Below are positions 59,450 to 64,000 of a stretch of DNA of 64,000 nucleotides, piece after piece (position 1 is the first letter of the stretch; the number at the start of each line of letters is the position of its first letter). Below the pieces are notes generated by a model that ran no database searches, was not told where the DNA came from, and was given only the letters and a program-made list of their open reading frames with translations. The stretch comes from Polytrichum commune. Lineage: Eukaryota > Streptophyta > Polytrichopsida > Polytrichales > Polytrichaceae. The stretch lies in assembly GCA_950295325.1 (NCBI GenBank), contig OX485807.1, positions 34,566,440 through 34,630,439 of the forward strand, written 5' to 3'. The position numbers and the translations under genes were made by a program.

Positions 59450-59551
59450 ATGCGGGAGGAGGAGGAAGGGTGTGGGGTGGGCAGCAGGAGCAGGAGCAGG
59501 GGGCAGCAGCGGGGAATTGGGGGAAGGATGGGAAGAAAGGGGAGGGAGTGA
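59450..59551 (+). CDS. Upstream ORF in the CID-B leader (33 aa)
   Basis: An ATG 152 nt before the main start opens a 33-codon frame beginning MREEEEG and ending at TGA 59549-59551. Position and first residues match the uORF of copy A. The tail (MGRKGRE) matches the short second uORF of copy A, so an indel has fused or split the two frames. Regulatory use is unproven. Confidence 0.4.
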   Translation: MREEEEGCGVGSRSRSRGQQRGIGGRMGRKGRE

Positions 59552-59601
59552 GGGGGAAGGGAGGGAGGGAGGGGGAAGGGGAGGGGGAGAGGGCAGAGGA
59601 A

Positions 59602-62600
59602 ATGGCGGTGGCGGACAATGCTGGGATCGGGATGGCGATGAACATGGTGCCCATGAGTAGGAGCTATCCTCTGATTTCGTTGGAAGCCACCGAGAGCGCC
59701 ACCGATCAGCTGTACGAGCAGCAGCAGATGCATCAACAGCAGCAGCAGCAGGCTCAACACCAAGTTCAGCAACAGCAACTCCAGCAGCAGCAGAATCAGG
59801 GACTTCAAAATCAAAGTAATCCCTTGCAGAAACAGGTAGCATCAGGTCAGGGGCAGGAGCAGGAGCAGGAGCAGGTAGCGGGAGCTAATGGGAGCGGAAA
59901 TGGCCATGTAAAGGGTGAGAATGAAGGGGAGGGGGAGGAGGAGGGCACCACTGTGGATGCGCGGAGCATTGTGAGCAACGACAGTATGCGGGAGCTGGAG
60001 GACCTGTTGACGAAGTTGAATCCTTTGGCGAAGGAGTTTGTGCCTCCCTCGCTAGCGGATGCGAGCACCACTGCCTCATCCGCTGCCTCCTCAAAGGCGC
60101 AGCAACCCCGGAAGGTAGGGCTCCATTTCTGACATCTTATTTATTAGGGAATGCACCTCGGTTACTGTGGGTGCTGCGACCTTTGGTGCCCCGATCGTGA
60201 TCGCCCAGATTTGGTGCCCTCAGAAACAGGGCGGTGGGGGCAATTAAGGAACGCTTGCTTGTTCGTTTTTGGTGGCGGCAATGCGTAATCTTTAGGGATG
60301 TGTGCTGATCCATGGTGTCGGCCATGTGATAGCAGAAGAATGGATACAGCGGGACCAACAAGAGGCGAGTGAGCAGCCGAACAAGTCGTGCGCAGCGAGA
60401 GGATAGCATCCGCAGGACAGTGTACGTGTCGGACATAGACCAACAGGTACGAGATCTCCTCCGCAGCCTTAGGGCAGTGTGGTTGCCGATGAGCTGGGAA
60501 TTAGATCTAATTGGGTACGACTTGATCACTCACTGTGTCACCCAAGAAGGTTGAGACTGCAATGTAGGGGGAGCAAAATGTCCACTTGCTATTCTGGAAG
60601 TTACGAACTCGCAGTTGCAAACAGATCGCATTTTGGAACCCCTCAATACTGCTCTGGGATAAGAATAAGGTTGGTCATGTCAAGAAGAGCCAAGTTTGGC
60701 TGTGAATCTTAGACGCTGGATAGGGGAAGGAATGTAGCTCTTGCATGGAGAAAAGGATCTTTATAATGGACGTGGAGTTCCCTCGTTGTACCGAATTCGC
60801 TAATCTGATATTGCACAATCTGAGCGTTTGGTTTGAGGAGGACTGTTCCAGCTCTCTAGGTGAGGTGCTCTCATAGGCAGCGCCACCTTGTTGAGGAGTA
60901 GTATCATGAAATTAAATTTGTGGGCACCAAGATGATGGAAGTATATGAATGCTCTCGTCACTCCCAATGGACGAATTGTTTGAGATATGAAGTACATCTC
61001 TTGTTATTTGCTCATGAGGAGATGGCTGATCAGTCTTGGTATTTGGCAACTTGTGATAGGTCACAGAAGAACAGCTTGCTGCTCTTTTCATTACCTGTGG
61101 CCAAGTAAGCATCGAATTCTCAAACATTGATATGTGTATGGAAAGGATATAGGATTTTGAACTCAGGTTGTCATATTTGGTTGGGGGTATCCATCATGAT
61201 TATTTTGCTGTATTTGGAGGCCAGAATTTAGGTGTGCATTAGAGTGTAGGTAATTGCATGTAGTTTGAGAGTAATTTGGCAGTAGGGCGGTAGTCTGCGA
61301 AGAACTGGAATAGGTCTTGCTATTCCTTTGATCTGCTAGACAAGTTGAGGCAATGGAAGCTCATAAATGTGCAGTACTGAGAAGTTTCTTTTACACTCCT
61401 GAGTGCACAAAGTATGAAGTAGCAACTTTTTACTGTAGTGTGGAAGAAGGCCAAAAATCTGTCTGTTACACGTCGGTGTCTCCCTTGTCCGGTAAATATG
61501 CAATCTTGGGTCTCGGTAATTGCTTCTGAGTGGGTGTCATATTACTTTGTTGCAGGTGGTGGATTGCCGTGTCTGTGGAGATCCAAATTCTGTTCTCCGC
61601 TTTGCCTTTGTTGAATTTACTGATGAAGGTATGGATTTATAGATAACTGAATTCCTTGGCAGTACATTGTGATAATGGTTTCTGATTTAAACAGACCATG
61701 TAGTGAATTTTAGGAGTTTTTTCTGACAAATTCTGCTCTTGGCGATGAGCAGAGGGTGCAAGGGCAGCGTTGTGTCTTGCGGGCACCATGTTGGGATACT
61801 ATCCTGTCCGAGTTCTACCATCCAAGACAGCAATTGTTCCAGTGAATCCAACTTTTCTACCTCGGGTGAGCTGTTTAATAGTGGAAAGTTTTGGTTGAAA
61901 CAACTTACTTATAAGATATGAAGCCATAAATTCATCTTCTGTGCATCTGATGAAAATTTAGATAAGGATTTTTGTTGTTGTTAAGGTACCCTTACCCTAT
62001 CGTTAATGGTATGTTGATTGTGGCTGCATGCATCTATAACTGGGTTGTGATATCAATTTGATGTGATTCCTCTTATGTGCAGTCTGAGGATGAGCGAGAG
62101 ATGTGCGCGCGCACTATCTACTGTACAAATATTGATAAGAAGGTGAAGTGGAGTCGATTGTTTGTGGAATGTGTTGTACTGAGAAGTTTCTTTTACACTC
62201 CTTTTCTTGCCTGCAAGTCTTTCTAGAAAAATAGCATCATGATTTGGGGGCTGTAGAGGAGGTATGGGATCTGAGCGAGCTGTGACTTGACGCAGGTATC
62301 GCAGGCTGATGTGAAGCTCTTCTTTGAATCATTGTGTGGAGAGGTAAGATTTGTCACCAGCTTGTTCAGATCCGTTGATTGCATGAGCATGATTCCTATT
62401 TGGGTTTAGAAATTGTGTTTTGCATGTAGGGGCATGTAAGGACTTTATATGTAGGGAATTATCTGACACAAGGTATTTGGAATGTGCAGGTTGCTCGATT
62501 GAGATTATTGGGAGACTATCATCATTCTACACGCATTGCATTTGTGGAGTTTGTGATGGTGAGATTATTATTGGTAGATCTGGTTGCTGTGGTGTAATTC

Positions 62601-63351
62601 TTTCATTATATGTAGAATCATCAGGAGTGGCTCAAAATCTAGCACTCCAGGTGAATAAAGTGCTCCCACCTGGAGCCCTATATTTCTAGCATTGGAGAAA
62701 TGATTATTAAATAAATCTATATAGCACATGTAGTGTGAGTTGCAGAACCTTGACAAACAATAGAAGCAATATAGTTGTACATATGTACTGTTTAATTGGG
62801 GCAAGCTTCGAACTTAATGTTTGTATAATTGGAATCTTGACATCTTGTACCCATTGAACACGGTTTCAGGGTCTTGACTCGTTTCTCATAAGTTTCTTTC
62901 ACATTGTCCTGATAGGGTTGTGAATAATTACAAAGGGCCAGCCAGAATGATTGAATAGTGCAGAATTGAATCTGGTGCAGCAGGCTTGAAATAGCTAAAT
63001 TGAGAAGAAGGCTGACAGAGTCTCTTGTAATGGCAGGCTGAGAGTGCAATGGCTGCTCTGAATTGCAGTGGTGCTATTTTGGGTTCACTCCCAATAAGGT
63101 AAATATGGCAGGTTATGTCATTAATTCCCTCTTATATAGAGTGTTGCACATGTTGATTTGATGTGTCCATGAGGAAACCCACAAATTGGTCAATACCTGA
63201 AGTGTATATGTTTTTTTAATAGTACTTTCTTGCTGCAAATCCTAAGTGCAAGATATCAATTTCTGAGAAGTGGCTATTGTGTTTTAAATACAGAGTGAGC
63301 CCATCAAAGACGCCAGTGAGGCCACGGTCACCGCGGCCATCTGTCCACTAA
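59602..63351 (+). CDS. CID: CID8-13-type PABP-interacting RNA-binding protein, copy B (10 coding exons, 383 aa)
   Basis: This is the tandem paralogue of copy A, in the same orientation. Exons: 59602-60114, 60336-60446, 61060-61104, 61556-61628, 61753-61865, 62083-62142, 62296-62343, 62490-62558, 63037-63098, 63294-63351. Exons 2-10 match copy A exactly in length and phase (111, 45, 73, 113, 60, 48, 69, 62 and 58 nt). The only length change is in exon 1: 513 nt here against 597, because the Gln tract is shorter (about 40-67) and a GQEQEQEQ segment appears at about 84-91. PAM2 is at 139-151, RRM1 RNP2/RNP1 at 200-205 and 238-245, and RRM2 RNP2/RNP1 at 297-302 and 336-343. RRM residues are essentially identical to copy A and most exon differences are synonymous, so both copies appear to be under purifying selection. 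The poly-Gln difference could affect condensation or partner binding, but that is speculation. Confidence 0.95.
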
Positions 63352-63880
63352 TTGCAGATATATACACATATATTAGCAGGTGCTGAAATACAGATTGGCA
63401 TCAAGTTGCTTTTAGACTTTGCTGATAGCTCGCGACATGACTGGGATAGTCATCTTTTTGTTACATTTCCAGACTCTCAGTCTAAGCTGGAGGCAGGAAA
63501 CATTGTTTGGTTGCATCATCATCTTTCGACCCTATATCACGGATCCCGTGTCGCCCTGTCATTATTGATCTGTCATTACTCCAGGGGATCTGCTCCTCCA
63601 GCTTTCAGCTTTTCTTTCTGCCCCTGTGCTGCACACCGGTTGATACGTGTTACGGAACACCATGGCTTGTAGGTAAGTAGGTGTTGGAGAGAGGGATCTC
63701 TTTCGCTTGTATTCATACTGTGATACTATTGGAAAGAGGAGGCAGGATCACCTTGGATCCACCATTGTTCTGAAAAATAGCACACTTTTCTGTCCTTTGG
63801 AGAGACTGCTGGCACAGGCATCCACTGAAAATAAGGATTGTAATCCACCATGCCCAAGGCTTTATTTTTTCACACTAATT
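63352..63880 (+). other. 3' UTR / downstream region of CID-B
   Basis: This segment is collinear with the 3' flank of copy A but lacks the ATC microsatellite. A possible polyadenylation element (AAATAAGG) lies near 63830. The rest of the window to 64000 shows no further gene. Confidence 0.45.
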
Positions 63881-64000
63881 TATTCATCGCTGGTTTAATT
63901 CCTTCTCATTGCTCTTTAGTTCGTGCTTGTCACTCTGTTTGTACTTAGTCGTGTACCGAGGTACAAGTTACCTGTCACAAAGAAATCGTGTAACAAGATA

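Noticed and set aside
59034-59842. Three long minus-strand ORFs (206-258 codons) opposite the CID-B leader and exon 1
   Set aside because: They are low-complexity Pro/Leu/Arg frames created by purine-rich DNA. There are no conserved motifs, and the equivalent frames in copy A are not conserved in sequence.

Overview
The window is nuclear DNA from a streptophyte, almost certainly a land plant. The evidence is an interstitial TTTAGGG tract, two intact intron-rich genes of the plant CID8-13 (PABP-interacting, two-RRM) family, and a dense load of plant-type MITEs, SINEs and decayed transposases. The LINE type and overall texture suggest a seed-free plant (bryophyte, lycophyte or fern), but this is inference and I cannot name a genus.

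Only two genes look functional. They are direct tandem paralogues 33.3 kb apart: CID-A (26294-30730, 411 aa) and CID-B (59602-63351, 383 aa). Both have 10 coding exons with identical exon lengths and phases from exon 2 onward. Each protein runs: conserved N-terminus, poly-Gln, acidic stretch, PAM2 motif, basic region, RRM1, RRM2. The duplication includes promoter-proximal DNA, a GA/CT/G-rich leader with a conserved upstream ORF, all introns, and the 3' flank. A 155-bp block spanning the PAM2 codons and the exon 1 donor is identical in the two copies, although other exons differ by a few percent.

The remaining sequence is repeat-derived. 1-25.8 kb: about 500-bp PIF/Harbinger-type MITEs with TTA/TAA target duplications, MITEs with CTACACTAAAT ends, a hAT-like foldback element with an 8-bp duplication, a decayed Harbinger transposase, tRNA-derived SINEs, and a nested MITE/MITE/SINE site just upstream of CID-A. 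31-58 kb (between the paralogues): a Harbinger deletion derivative that keeps a transposase N-terminus (33.7-34.7 kb); a 5'-truncated, frameshifted LINE on the minus strand with reverse transcriptase, RNase H and a distinctive C-terminal region (35.6-39.8 kb); an inverted pair of Harbinger MITEs (40.2-41.5 kb); two pogo/Tigger-type elements (44.8-45.7 and 50.4-51.6 kb), the second with perfect 23-bp ends, a TA duplication and a 256-codon transposase C-terminus; two near-perfect foldback hairpins; a likely second LINE remnant (54.0-55.4 kb); and Harbinger MITEs at 58.1-58.75 kb, just upstream of CID-B.

The CID proteins are expected to bind poly(A)-binding protein through PAM2 and RNA through their RRMs, so they would act in post-transcriptional control. 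I see no prokaryotic operon, CRISPR array or rRNA gene, and no free-standing tRNA gene. Coordinates of repeat copies without visible target duplications are approximate.
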